DNA of 64,000 bases. Origin: Lineus longissimus (taxonomy: Eukaryota; Nemertea; Pilidiophora; Heteronemertea; Lineidae). Made by a program: the position numbers and the translations under genes. Shown piece after piece: positions 13,980 through 22,980 of the stretch; within the stretch, counting starts at the first letter, position 1; the number at the start of each line of letters is the position of its first letter. The stretch spans positions 19,167,292 to 19,231,291 of the forward strand of contig NC_088312.1 in the NCBI RefSeq assembly GCF_910592395.1, given 5' to 3'. The notes beneath the pieces are model-generated. The model was given only the letters and a program-made list of their open reading frames with translations, was not told the origin of the DNA and did no database searches.

Positions 13980-14393
13980 TGTACTAGAATGTCTCTAGTA
14001 TACACAATAAACATATGATAGATAAATGCACAGCTGACGGTATAAGGTTAGATATCAGGACTAGGCCTATATCTGTTATATAATAATCAAGGTTGTTAAT
14101 GAAACTAGGCCTATGGACTGTGACCGTGATACCGTCAGGTGTTCGCAATGTGATTTGATATCGACAGTTTTGGAATTAGCTGCCGTCGGGGGAACGCCTC
14201 GTCGGAAAGGCTCCAGCTGAACCACTACAAATTATGTATCAACCGGGGACTTCCTTCTGCAAATAAACCTGTTACATCTCTATTCTTCGTTGCACTCGTC
14301 GTACAGCTACACGAATTGCTCCCCAGTCATCTTCTATCGGTGACTGGTGAGAGCAAGAACCCCTACGGGCGGGGCGGACTCTACTCCCGTACA
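13980..14393 (+). repeat. 5' LTR
   Basis: TG...CA termini, a TATA-like GTTATATAA near 14077 and an AATAAA polyadenylation signal at 14262-14267, in the order expected for U3-R-U5. The PBS follows without a gap. Confidence 0.92.
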
Positions 14394-14431
14394 TGGCACC
14401 CGCTAAGTGGGCTTGGTGAAGATATCTTACT

Positions 14432-15157
14432 GTGGAGGACAATGTTAAACTCAATTTCAACATGACACTCGTGGATCAGTATTTAAGAAATCTTGGACTG
14501 TGCGCCGATGATGCAACATGGAATTTAAGCGTTTTTGCAGACGGATGTAAATTAACTCTCGAATGGCGGCGAAACGATTATTGTGGGACCATACGGGAAA
14601 TGACACCACAAGTTTGTCGAAAATCACCAGGGAAAAGAAAAAGGGACAAAGCCCGTATGCTGGATTTCATTCAGCGGAAGAAGTTACGGATGGTGTTAAA
14701 CAACGGTGAGCGAACTCAATGTCAGACCACTACTGTCGGACCATTAAGTCCAAACGCACCATCGTTTGAGCCTAATAATGAAGAGGAAAGCCCTCGTCGA
14801 TTTCCGAAAGACAACACAGTCTTTTCTCAACAATACACGATATTTCGAGAAGGAACAGATCTTTCGGACCGGTGTTCAGACATAGAACCTACTCTTGGTA
14901 TAGGACATAACCACGACAGCAACAAGAAGGGTAAAAGTGATCCAGATCAGATATTTGTAGCACCTATTATAACATGTGATGAACTTTCACGTGGTGATTC
15001 TTTGTCTACTGAAGTCAAAATTGGACCAGAAGAGTTTGCGGATCAGGAATTAATAACGGACTGTCTGATTGATGTTCCAGAATATTATAGTTGTATTACA
15101 AATAGCATGTACCCTAACATTGAAGAAAAACGCTACGGAAGAACCGAGTGGGAATAA
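14432..15157 (+). CDS. LTR-element internal ORF1, 241 aa, unknown function
   Basis: This is the main open frame inside the LTR element, beginning 38 bp after the 5' LTR. The protein is hydrophilic with no membrane segment. A strongly basic KSPGKRKRDKAR patch lies at about residues 64-75, followed by an Arg/Lys-rich segment. A similar Ser-Pro plus basic pattern occurs in small uncharacterised ORFs of invertebrate LTR elements; that comparison is from memory and is not a family assignment. The acidic second half shows no zinc knuckle, protease or polymerase motif. A gag-like nucleic-acid-binding role is an inference from position and charge. The frame is intact, consistent with the element's youth. 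Confidence 0.6.
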   Translation: MEDNVKLNFNMTLVDQYLRNLGLCADDATWNLSVFADGCKLTLEWRRNDYCGTIREMTPQVCRKSPGKRKRDKARMLDFIQRKKLRMVLNNGERTQCQTTTVGPLSPNAPSFEPNNEEESPRRFPKDNTVFSQQYTIFREGTDLSDRCSDIEPTLGIGHNHDSNKKGKSDPDQIFVAPIITCDELSRGDSLSTEVKIGPEEFADQELITDCLIDVPEYYSCITNSMYPNIEEKRYGRTEWE

Positions 15158-15557
15158 TCAAACACAGTTACACTATACGTCACAGCAAGCTGCTTTAGGC
15201 ACGGAACCGACGTCCACGTCCGAGGGATACAAGGGGCTACCGTGCTATGTGAAAGATCAACTGAATATTCAAATCGCTACAAGATCAGATTCTCATAGAG
15301 ACTTGCCCTTTGCAGAACTAAGTATGAGCGGAACTGCTACAGTAGACGACTGCGTATGGGAGTATGTGAGATCAAGTATGGGCAGGAACTCATTGTCGGT
15401 AGTTAACAAACTGTCCGTTTATTTGCTTGTCATAGGTGGTCGTCTTAATCCGTTTCAAGAGTACTTTATTCCGAACCACAACATAGAACTGGGCGCTATT
15501 GCTATCCCAAAGTTTGATTCGTCATCGACATTATACCTTTTATTCAAGTGGAACTGA
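15069..15557 (+). CDS. LTR-element internal ORF2, up to 162 aa, unknown
   Basis: Overlaps the end of ORF1 by 89 bp in a different frame (+1, equivalently -2, relative to ORF1). It could be read by programmed frameshifting, by reinitiation, or only be the remains of a once-longer frame. No reverse-transcriptase or integrase motif is visible. Its C-terminal half is more hydrophobic and ends 272 bp before the 3' LTR. I do not recognise the protein. The first ~30 codons lie in the ORF1 overlap, so the true start is uncertain. Confidence 0.35.
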   Translation: MMFQNIIVVLQIACTLTLKKNATEEPSGNNQTQLHYTSQQAALGTEPTSTSEGYKGLPCYVKDQLNIQIATRSDSHRDLPFAELSMSGTATVDDCVWEYVRSSMGRNSLSVVNKLSVYLLVIGGRLNPFQEYFIPNHNIELGAIAIPKFDSSSTLYLLFKWN

Positions 15558-15829
15558 AAGCTATAACTTCATTACATGTACAAATTAAACTTTTTTTTCT
15601 CTACTTATATATCGGATTTAGACAATGCAGATTATCAGGACAATATCTACATATCGGATTATGACTATCGTTTCGAGATATCTATAATATGTTATTATTG
15701 TTTAATCGTCCAACCGGTAGTTTAATCCAGCTGTTGTAATTAATGAATTGGTGGAGTAGTTCCTTATGTGACCTTGAGGACAAGGTCGATCGACTCAGTA
15801 CCTTTGTCGATCTTCGTTAGAGGGGGGCA

Positions 15830-16243
15830 TGTACTAGAATGTCTCTAGTATACACAATAAACATATGATAGATAAATGCACAGCTGACGGTATAAGGTTA
15901 GATATCAGGACTAGGCCTATATCTGTTATATAATAATCAAGGTTGTTTATGAAACTAGGCCTATGGACTGTGACCGTGATACCGTCAGGTGTTCGCAATG
16001 TGATTTGATATCGACAGTTTTGGAATTAGCTGCCGTCGGGGGAACGCCTCGTCGGAAAGGCTCCAGCTGAACCACTACAAATTATGTATCAACCGGGGAC
16101 TTCCTTCTGCAAATAAACCTGTTACATCTCTATTCTTCGTTGCACTCGTCGTACAGCTACACGAATTGCTCCCCAGTCATCTTCTATCGGTGACTGGTGA
16201 GAGCAAGAACCCCTACGGGCGGGGCGGACTCTACTCCCGTACA
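15830..16243 (+). repeat. 3' LTR
   Basis: Same length as the 5' LTR, with one substitution between them. Preceded by the polypurine tract and followed by the 4-bp target duplicate ATGG. Confidence 0.92.
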
Positions 16244-16774
16244 ATGGTTACGATTTTTACATCATATCCGTTGTAATCGACGTTTGTGCTCACACAGTGG
16301 TGGATATAGAAATTTGTGAAATGGTTGACGCATGCAGCGCCCCTAAGAGATCGTAAGGTACAATCTTGGAAACGAGGAAGAGTCTGGGGGCCCTCATCAG
16401 AAAGACATAAGTGTCAGATATTCGTTTCTGGGCATCTGGGCTAGACTTGAGAGTGGTTTTGCGTCTTGTGGAGAGGGGTCATGAAAAAGCGTTCGCCTTG
16501 GACGAAAGGGGGAGCAGCGTACCTCATGGGCCACCCCCTAAATCAGCTATTGATAAATCACAGTAAACGACAATCAGGTACAACTGCACGGTGGTGCTTA
16601 ACACATAAATGTACATCCTTCGTCATGTAATGGAATAAACAATGAAGCTTATAATGCCCGCGGTTAAGAGCTTTCTAACCAATGGCCATGTCAGTAGGTT
16701 ATGACGTGGTGCTAAATTTCCTTGGACCATTCCTCTATTCTGCACTTGGCAGCATCGATTCATTCCCTCCATGT

Positions 16775-16940
16775 TACCGTCGCCATCTCGCCATGCCATG
16801 CGGACGAAATAGCCAAAGGTTACGGGAGAAGCCATAAAGCGTCCATTTATCGCCTGATTGACTTGTATCCCTCGTAATCGACGATTGTGCTCGCCTTTGA
16901 TTGTTTGTCAGATCTTTGATGAATCACAATCAAATGTATT
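16775..16940 (+). repeat. Direct repeat flanking the LTR element, copy 2
   Basis: Counterpart of 13640-13790 with the same landmark order; a few substitutions and short indels separate them. Confidence 0.55.
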
Positions 16941-17182
16941 GTCTGGGCAATTTGCGCCTACTTAGAGCTAGTGAGCTGACTTGGTGCATTTTTACGTGAA
17001 GCTATTTCATGACTTTGATAGATTGGTAAAATCGGATGCAGAAATGATTTATTTTAGAGATCAATCAGGGGATGAGCTGCACAATGCCAAAGCGATACTA
17101 GTATGTCTCAGTTATGTTACATTAAATATTTAACACATGTTTTTTGTTAACCCTACATTTAAAGGGAGAAATAGACCATGAG

Positions 17183-17529
17183 GCCCGGTGTAACAGTAAC
17201 AAATGCCTCACTGGAAAAAGTGTCCGGCCCTATTGCATTCTGCAATATGGTTCTATAGAGACCCTGACCATCAATAGCTCAGAGATTGAAGCGCATAATG
17301 GAATCCTTTGTTTCCCGGGCATTCTATCCTAGGATATTTTACACTTCTACACGGGGATGGTTATACCCGGTGTAGAAGTTTAAAATGTCCTAGGATGTCC
17401 ATGGAACAAAGAGTCCTATTATGCACTTTTATTTGATATGTCATGGCCTCTTATATATAACCATAATATATTAAGAATACAATGGGGCCGGACACTTTCT
17501 CCAGGGGAACATTTTCTACTTCTCCCCGG
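17183..17529. mobile_element. Foldback (MITE-like) element, 347 bp
   Basis: About 57 bp at the left end (from CCCGGTG) matches the reverse complement of the right end (to TCTCCCCGG), both with AAAGTGTCCGGCCC as the most conserved core. The middle holds a second palindrome at about 17329-17396 (CCTAGGATATTTTACACTTC against its near-complement around GAAGTTTAAAATGTCCTAGG). No coding capacity. No clear target duplication was found. A half-length relative lies at 10860-11026. Confidence 0.7.
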
Positions 17530-17854
17530 CTATGACTTTCAAAATCACGTCTGGTCTGATCAAAGTCTCAATAAACCTCTCGATTGACTGCGAATTGCAA
17601 TGAACTCTTCTCCACAACCACAATGACTGATGATAACCGTTCCGTTCTAAGCTTAAGTTATCTTTTTTCGCCTACTCTATTTTCATTAAGGATTCAAACA
17701 ATTCTCGTTCATGGGTGGTGCAGAGATGTAACGGTGAGAGTAAATCAAGTTTATAGTTACCAGCCTGACACATCAAATAAACATTAAATCACCACCTTGT
17801 CGTGTTGAACCACGATAAAATCACAATCCCCAAAATTACTCAACCAATAAACAT

Positions 17855-18015
17855 AGCGATCACGTGATGGAGTGAGGTTTGGAAGTCAGGACCGCATGTT
17901 CCAAGGGGATAAGATCGAGTTTCGGAAGCTGGCTGGGAATCCTATGCTCAATATTGGCGATCACGTGACGAAGAGAGGCTCGGAAGTCGTGTCAACATGT
18001 TCCTAGGAGGAGGCG
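17855..18015 (+). repeat. Tandem pair, ~107-bp period
   Basis: GCGATCACGTGA followed by a GGAAGTC...ATGTTCC(A/T)AGG segment occurs at about 17856 and again at about 17963. The copies are diverged. No other function is visible. Confidence 0.55.
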
Positions 18016-18963
18016 ATAGAGGTACATACATGTACTCCTTGAGCTTTATTAAATCCCGTGGTGCTCTTAAGAAGGATACATCGGATTCGTGACTTGTAGC
18101 TATAATTTGATATGAATGGTTCCTGCTTTACCCTGGGTGGTCGCTGAGGTTTTGAAGTAATGACGGGATATAGGAATGATTTTGCCAATTAATGCAAATT
18201 TTATCATTCGTATCGTCGACATTCGCTTGCGAGATGAGTCTACGGTGAAATGCCAAGATGTTTATCACGAAATCCTAACTTTATATCCGTCCAAATGTAT
18301 GAGGGTTTTAACCTGTTATCTATTCCAAGGTGTGGATTGGTCCAGGTTAAAGAAACTGTTAAAGTGAGGTAAGGTAAGGTTGGTTCCTTGATGATGAACA
18401 CTTTTCATTGAAAGTGAGGTGAGGCTGGGTGGAGATCGTTCAAAAAGGTGAATGCCGGGCCTGCGCAGTAGACCCTGTCGCGTCACCTCACCACTTTCCA
18501 CTGAAAATTTAATCGGATGCACTGGCTCATAAAGCCATGTTCCCTAGTTTTGTGATTGCTTCCATTCTTGGAAATTCGCGACGACAGAATTGAGGGCATC
18601 TGATTGGATAATAATCCGCAAGGATCCGGACGCCTGCCTGAAGAGTTGATCAAAAAATTGAATACCGGTAGCAAAACAATCTCCGCAATATTCTTGCGGA
18701 AGTCACCACTTACCCTCTCTTTCTCAAAGGTGCATGAAAAACCTCTTCAGTGTTGCCCTAATGTATTCATACAATAGTTTTCTTTATATTAGTTCGCACT
18801 TGGAGCATGTTAACGGAAATTGAAGTCTATTCCGGCCTCATAATTGCATTTGAAAAGGCTTTTAGTTTTGAGCACTTCCCAACAAACTCAACGTGATTTC
18901 CTGACATTTTGATGAGTGCCCAGCAATCTGGAGGATTAGAAAACGCTTTTAAAGGGAACTGAC

Positions 18964-19516
18964 GCTGAGGGTGGATGTCGTCCTGGGTGCCGACAAATGG
19001 TATCCAGGTTCGAGATCGACTGGACAATAAGCACCCTGGGTGCCATTACCCTAGACAAACAGCACCCAGCTTCTTTTTGCCTGGCTTACGGATCTTAGGG
19101 ACGAGGACGTTTCTTGTAATCTCGTTTTATCTCGCGCCGTGGTACTTGCGGCATTAGCAGTGCGCGAAATAAAAAGAACAGATAAACAGAAAAAAACGCG
19201 TTTAGGCCTATAGGTTCTTTATCTCTCTCCCCTTAGTGACCAATACCCCGTTTGAATAAGATGGAATTGATGAAAGAAAGGTTTTTAAAGCGCGGTTGGA
19301 AACAGGGACGGTCGCCATCTTGCAAAATGATGGTTATCGTGACACGTGACCTACGTGAGCGTGGGGCCAACCTCGGTTGTAGGTATAGAAAAAGTGCAGA
19401 AGAAGAAGCTGGGTGCTGTTTGTCTAGTGTAATGGCACCCAGGGTGATTATTGTCCAGTCGATCTCGAACCTGGGTACCATTTGTCGGCACCCAGGACGA
19501 CATCCAACCTTTCAGC
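18964..19516. mobile_element. Mutator-type foldback element, 553 bp, 9-bp TSD
   Basis: The ends are inverted copies over about 115 bp, sharing GGATGTCGTCCTGGGTGCCG, GAGATCGACTGGACAATAA and AGACAAACAGCACCCAGCTT with a few mismatches. The nine bases GGAACTGAC occur immediately outside both ends (18955-18963 and 19517-19525). Long terminal inverted repeats plus a 9-bp duplication are typical of non-autonomous Mutator-like elements. The 320-bp interior has no transposase frame. Confidence 0.85.
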
Positions 19517-19525
19517 GGAACTGAC

Positions 19526-20730
19526 ACCGCCCAGCGGTTTAGCCAACTTTTCGACTTTCACCGCCCGAGAAAGTCAAACTTCCAACTTGCTGTTCGAGTT
19601 CAGATTTGTAGCTCCGCCCCCAGTGCCCGAGCATGCGCAGTTCAATTTGTTATTATTGAGAATCATGTCGATAGTTCGTCAGTTAGGTAGTTCTCCAGCT
19701 CCTGTATTTTGAACACTGGCACGATGAGTCGTTTGTGTGAAATCGACCGTTTTCATTCATGGCTTATTTGAGAAATTATTAGAATTTTGCTCACAATGTA
19801 GGCACTGCGGGAACTGTGCACTCCTATAAAAATCCCATCGGCAGCTATACATCAAGGAAGCAATCACATTTTGACAACAAAGCTTGTTCTGACAAAAGCA
19901 GCCCTGTTTATAGAAGGGCAATGGTCAAGTTGGTTGTATATAATGGCGTAGTAAATCAGATATGGTGAGAGTGTACTCCACCCGGGATAAGACAATCAAC
20001 AGGGATTTTTAAACGAGTCTGTCAAAGCGGAGATAATATACGGGCATGTAGCAGACCCTGCATATCTAACGCATCGATTGTGATATACCATATGCATTGC
20101 GTGCAGGCGCGTCAAAAGCATGAGATGTACAGGCAGGAAGAACCGTTCAATGGTCACGCATTTGTTTTTATTTAGGGTGGACAGGTGAACATTATTGCCG
20201 TCGATTCATACATGTACCCCATTCAAAACCGCCGCCCGAGTGGTATTGACAACAATGCATAACAAAGAATTATCAGCACTCCACTCTGTCACTGGCATGT
20301 ATAGCACTCATGTATAGTACCCATGCGAAGCAGTCTGCAGTCTAAATATACGGGTTTGTTCTCAGTGACAGAGGTATTAGCGTACATATCCTATGACACA
20401 TACACCAATATCATGGAATCAACAAATTTCCTGAGGGCAGCATCGTTGATGACAAGAGCATGCTAGTATATTGGCGCAATAAATCAGTTCAAATAGAACC
20501 CAAGGTTTCTGAGAGCACAGACTGACCTGTCCAGTGATATTTCGGTGATTTTGTTCGCTTAGTCAAGCCCTTTCCTGAAATGATCAGCTGTTGCAGTACC
20601 CCCAAGGCATATCAACTGAACTATAGAGACGTCCTCTTGACCCATGCATTAGTTTTCTAACTGCATGTATAGCCTGCTAATGTCACAAGCAGGCAAGGGA
20701 AAAGACTTATTTTTGTTGTATTGTTCGACA
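19526..20730. other. Non-coding stretch, nothing recognised
   Basis: No convincing exon, RNA gene or element end. Overlapping short open frames at 19451-19712 lack splice context and domains. Confidence 0.35.
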
Positions 20731-20734
20731 ATAG

Positions 20735-20860
20735 TACGCAGCATCCATTTGTGCACGATCCGTGTGGAGATAGTTCGTCCGTTTGGAGCCGGTATATGCG
20801 CGATACGGGCACCATTGTTGAGAAGTCGACGCGGGTTCAAATCTCGTTTGATACTGTTTA
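20735..20860 (+). repeat. tRNA-like or SINE-like segment
   Basis: Contains a B-box-like GGGTTCAAATC at about 20833-20843, downstream of a GTGGAGATAGTTCG segment that could be a decayed A box. No full cloverleaf folds by eye, so a tRNA-derived SINE remnant is more likely than a working tRNA. Confidence 0.3.
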
Positions 20861-20900
20861 ACACATCACAATTTAGATATATACTTTCGTATGAAAGCTT
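20858..20900 (+). repeat. 43-bp direct repeat, outer copy
   Basis: Starts TTAACACATCACAATTTAG and ends CGTATGAAAGCTT. An identical 43-bp copy lies at 33154-33196. The two copies sit immediately outside the two ends of the left palindrome arm, so they look like a target duplication created when that arm was inserted. Confidence 0.9.
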
Positions 20901-21189
20901 TTCGAACAGCATTAGTGAGACATAAGTTATTTGTGTCAAAATATCTGAATGTGCATGTTAAATATAAACCCACGATCCATGTTACAAACTTCATGATGGA
21001 TATACTAGAAACACAGAACTATATCTCCCTGGCCAACGGCGTGCAGACATGTTGATGAATCTCTTCGTGGCAAATCATTCCCTGGATCTGATTTCTTGAA
21101 GGAAATGACCAGTAACAAGCAAGAAATGATGTTGCCGGGAGGAAGGGGATGGCAGTGCGAATAGGTCGTCGAATCGTCCGGTGTCGGAG

Positions 21190-21262
21190 AATAAGCTGAG
21201 GTAGAGCGCGGTGGCATACTTGTTAAAGTGTCCGACTTTCAATCCAAGGGTCGTTCATTCGA
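21190..21262 (+). repeat. tRNA-like unit (probable SINE head), left arm
   Basis: GGTGGCATACTTGTTAAAGTG resembles a tRNA A-box region, GTCCGACTTTCAATCC an anticodon arm, and TCATTCGATCCC a degenerate B box. The T arm is damaged, so this is more likely a SINE head or pseudo-tRNA than a functional tRNA. The same unit is present in the right arm at 45520-45592. Confidence 0.4.
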
Positions 21263-22980
21263 TCCCAAATGGATAATAGTCCCATGCGGAAGTGATGATA
21301 TGAATAAAAATAGTAAGTTTGGCTGTGTGATGGATTTGATACACATGAACATGACGTTTAGCGCTTTCTGCTCTTACAGCATTATCAGAATGTAAAAAAT
21401 GGAGCTTTACAGTGTTATATACGTTTCAAAATCACGCCGGATGTTGTCATGGTTGTATTTATTTACAAACAAACAGTAGCCATACATGTACAGATTTAAC
21501 TGTGTAGGCTTTGTCAAGTCGTTGAGTCGTGACCCCGCATAATCATAATCATAATCATGATAATATATACCAAATATACAATGTATAACTTTTCACACAG
21601 TTTTATCAAATATTCAAAACGCCCGAGGCCTCTGAAACACAACCACAATGAACAATGATGAAAAGACAAAAGTCCGATTTTATTGATTCAAAACAGTACT
21701 ATGTATCTTCCATTATGCGTTGTAAATTTTGAGTAGGAGCATTAGGAGTGTAAGTTGCTGCTGGCAGTAAGAGGTTACAGTGTCAGTCAAAGAGGAACTT
21801 TAGCCGTCGTCGTAGTATTATTCTAGTTCATGATACGTATGTGCAGTCGGTATAAAGGATGATAGATGATGAATCATGTTAAGGGACTTTATTTCAATTG
21901 GTGGAACTTGCAATATACAAAGTGTGCTGTCAAAGTGTGCCAGCACTTTTGAAAAGCGGCGTTCCTCTGAACTAATGCTAACTTTACACAATTTACATGC
22001 AGATTTAATTCCCTTCGTCGCGCAGATATACTTTTTTCAAAAATTTATTTCAATCAATGAAGTTTTCGGCTTTCATGGTCATGGAGATAGGCCAATTGAC
22101 CTGATTTGCAGTTGACCACAAGTGACCACAGAATATCGGATCCAAAGGGCTATAGGCCGTGTCGGGAACGAAGTGAATGACAATAACTGGCGGTCGGCAC
22201 GCGATATTTTCAGATTTTTGTTACAAGTTTTCTCTTTAATGGATGGATATATTTGAAAAATTATTTTTGTACAATATAGCAATCAAAATTTTAATTTTTT
22301 TGTTAAAGGTACGATGATTGTTAGAGATAGCTTACAAACATTCCGCGAAGTATGTCTTACGCTATTGCTTATAGCAAATTGCCTCAGGGACCTGGGTGTT
22401 CACACTTCATATGTAGAATAAAGAGGACCCTGGAATTAAGAGTCAAAACTAAATTTCTTGGGCGATTTTATCAGAATTGTGTATTGACACGTGGAATTTG
22501 GTCAATTTCACATAGTTGGGGTGGCGAAATTAGAGTACATGGGCATCCAATAATTAATCTCATTATCATTTTCTCACCAAAATATGATAGGTAAAATTTT
22601 TTCAAATTTTGAGTGCAAATATTGTCAACTGACGAACGTTTGCCGATTTTTGGATGAAGGCGGTCATCGAACGGCAATTTAAGATTCCATCGGGCTCCAC
22701 TCAACTGCTTGTGGCGAAAGTGGAACCAGTGAGAATAAAGGTGAAGAACTCCCCGAATCCACGGCAACTCGAAAAACTGGAGCATAGCCTGACTGTTCAA
22801 ACTCTGTAGAGGACGCTATTCTGTATTTGACTAAGAATAGTTATTCCAAGATGGAGCTTTGACCAAGCAAGTTTGTTTAAGCTGAATTTGTGCACCTGGT
22901 TTCGTCAACTGACTAATTTAGTTCCCCAATTGACTACATGCGATTTGGTGAAGGGACCAATCGTGTGGACAGGATACGTT

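Larger units (their letters stand above)
13980..16243 (+). mobile_element. Compact non-autonomous LTR retrotransposon
   Basis: Two 414-bp LTRs (13980-14393 and 15830-16243) begin TGTAC and end GTACA. They differ at one base (A at 14098, T at 15948). The element is flanked by ATGG on both sides (13976-13979 and 16244-16247; one further base also matches). A primer-binding-site-like TGGCACCCGCTAAGTGGG starts directly after the 5' LTR at 14394, and the polypurine tract AGGGGGGCA abuts the 3' LTR at 15821-15829. The interior is only 1,436 bp with two small open frames. No protease, reverse transcriptase, RNase H or integrase motif is visible, so it must be mobilised in trans. The near-identical LTRs indicate a very recent insertion. 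Confidence 0.93.

Noticed and set aside
21190-21262. Functional tRNA gene
   Set aside because: The A-box region is good but the T arm has an insertion and no acceptor stem pairs, so it is a SINE head or pseudo-tRNA.
21876-22115. 79-codon frame conserved in both palindrome arms (partner 44647-44886, minus)
   Set aside because: Conservation is expected from arm duplication alone. The differences (about 4 replacement, 2 silent) show no purifying selection, and there is no signal, domain or splice support.
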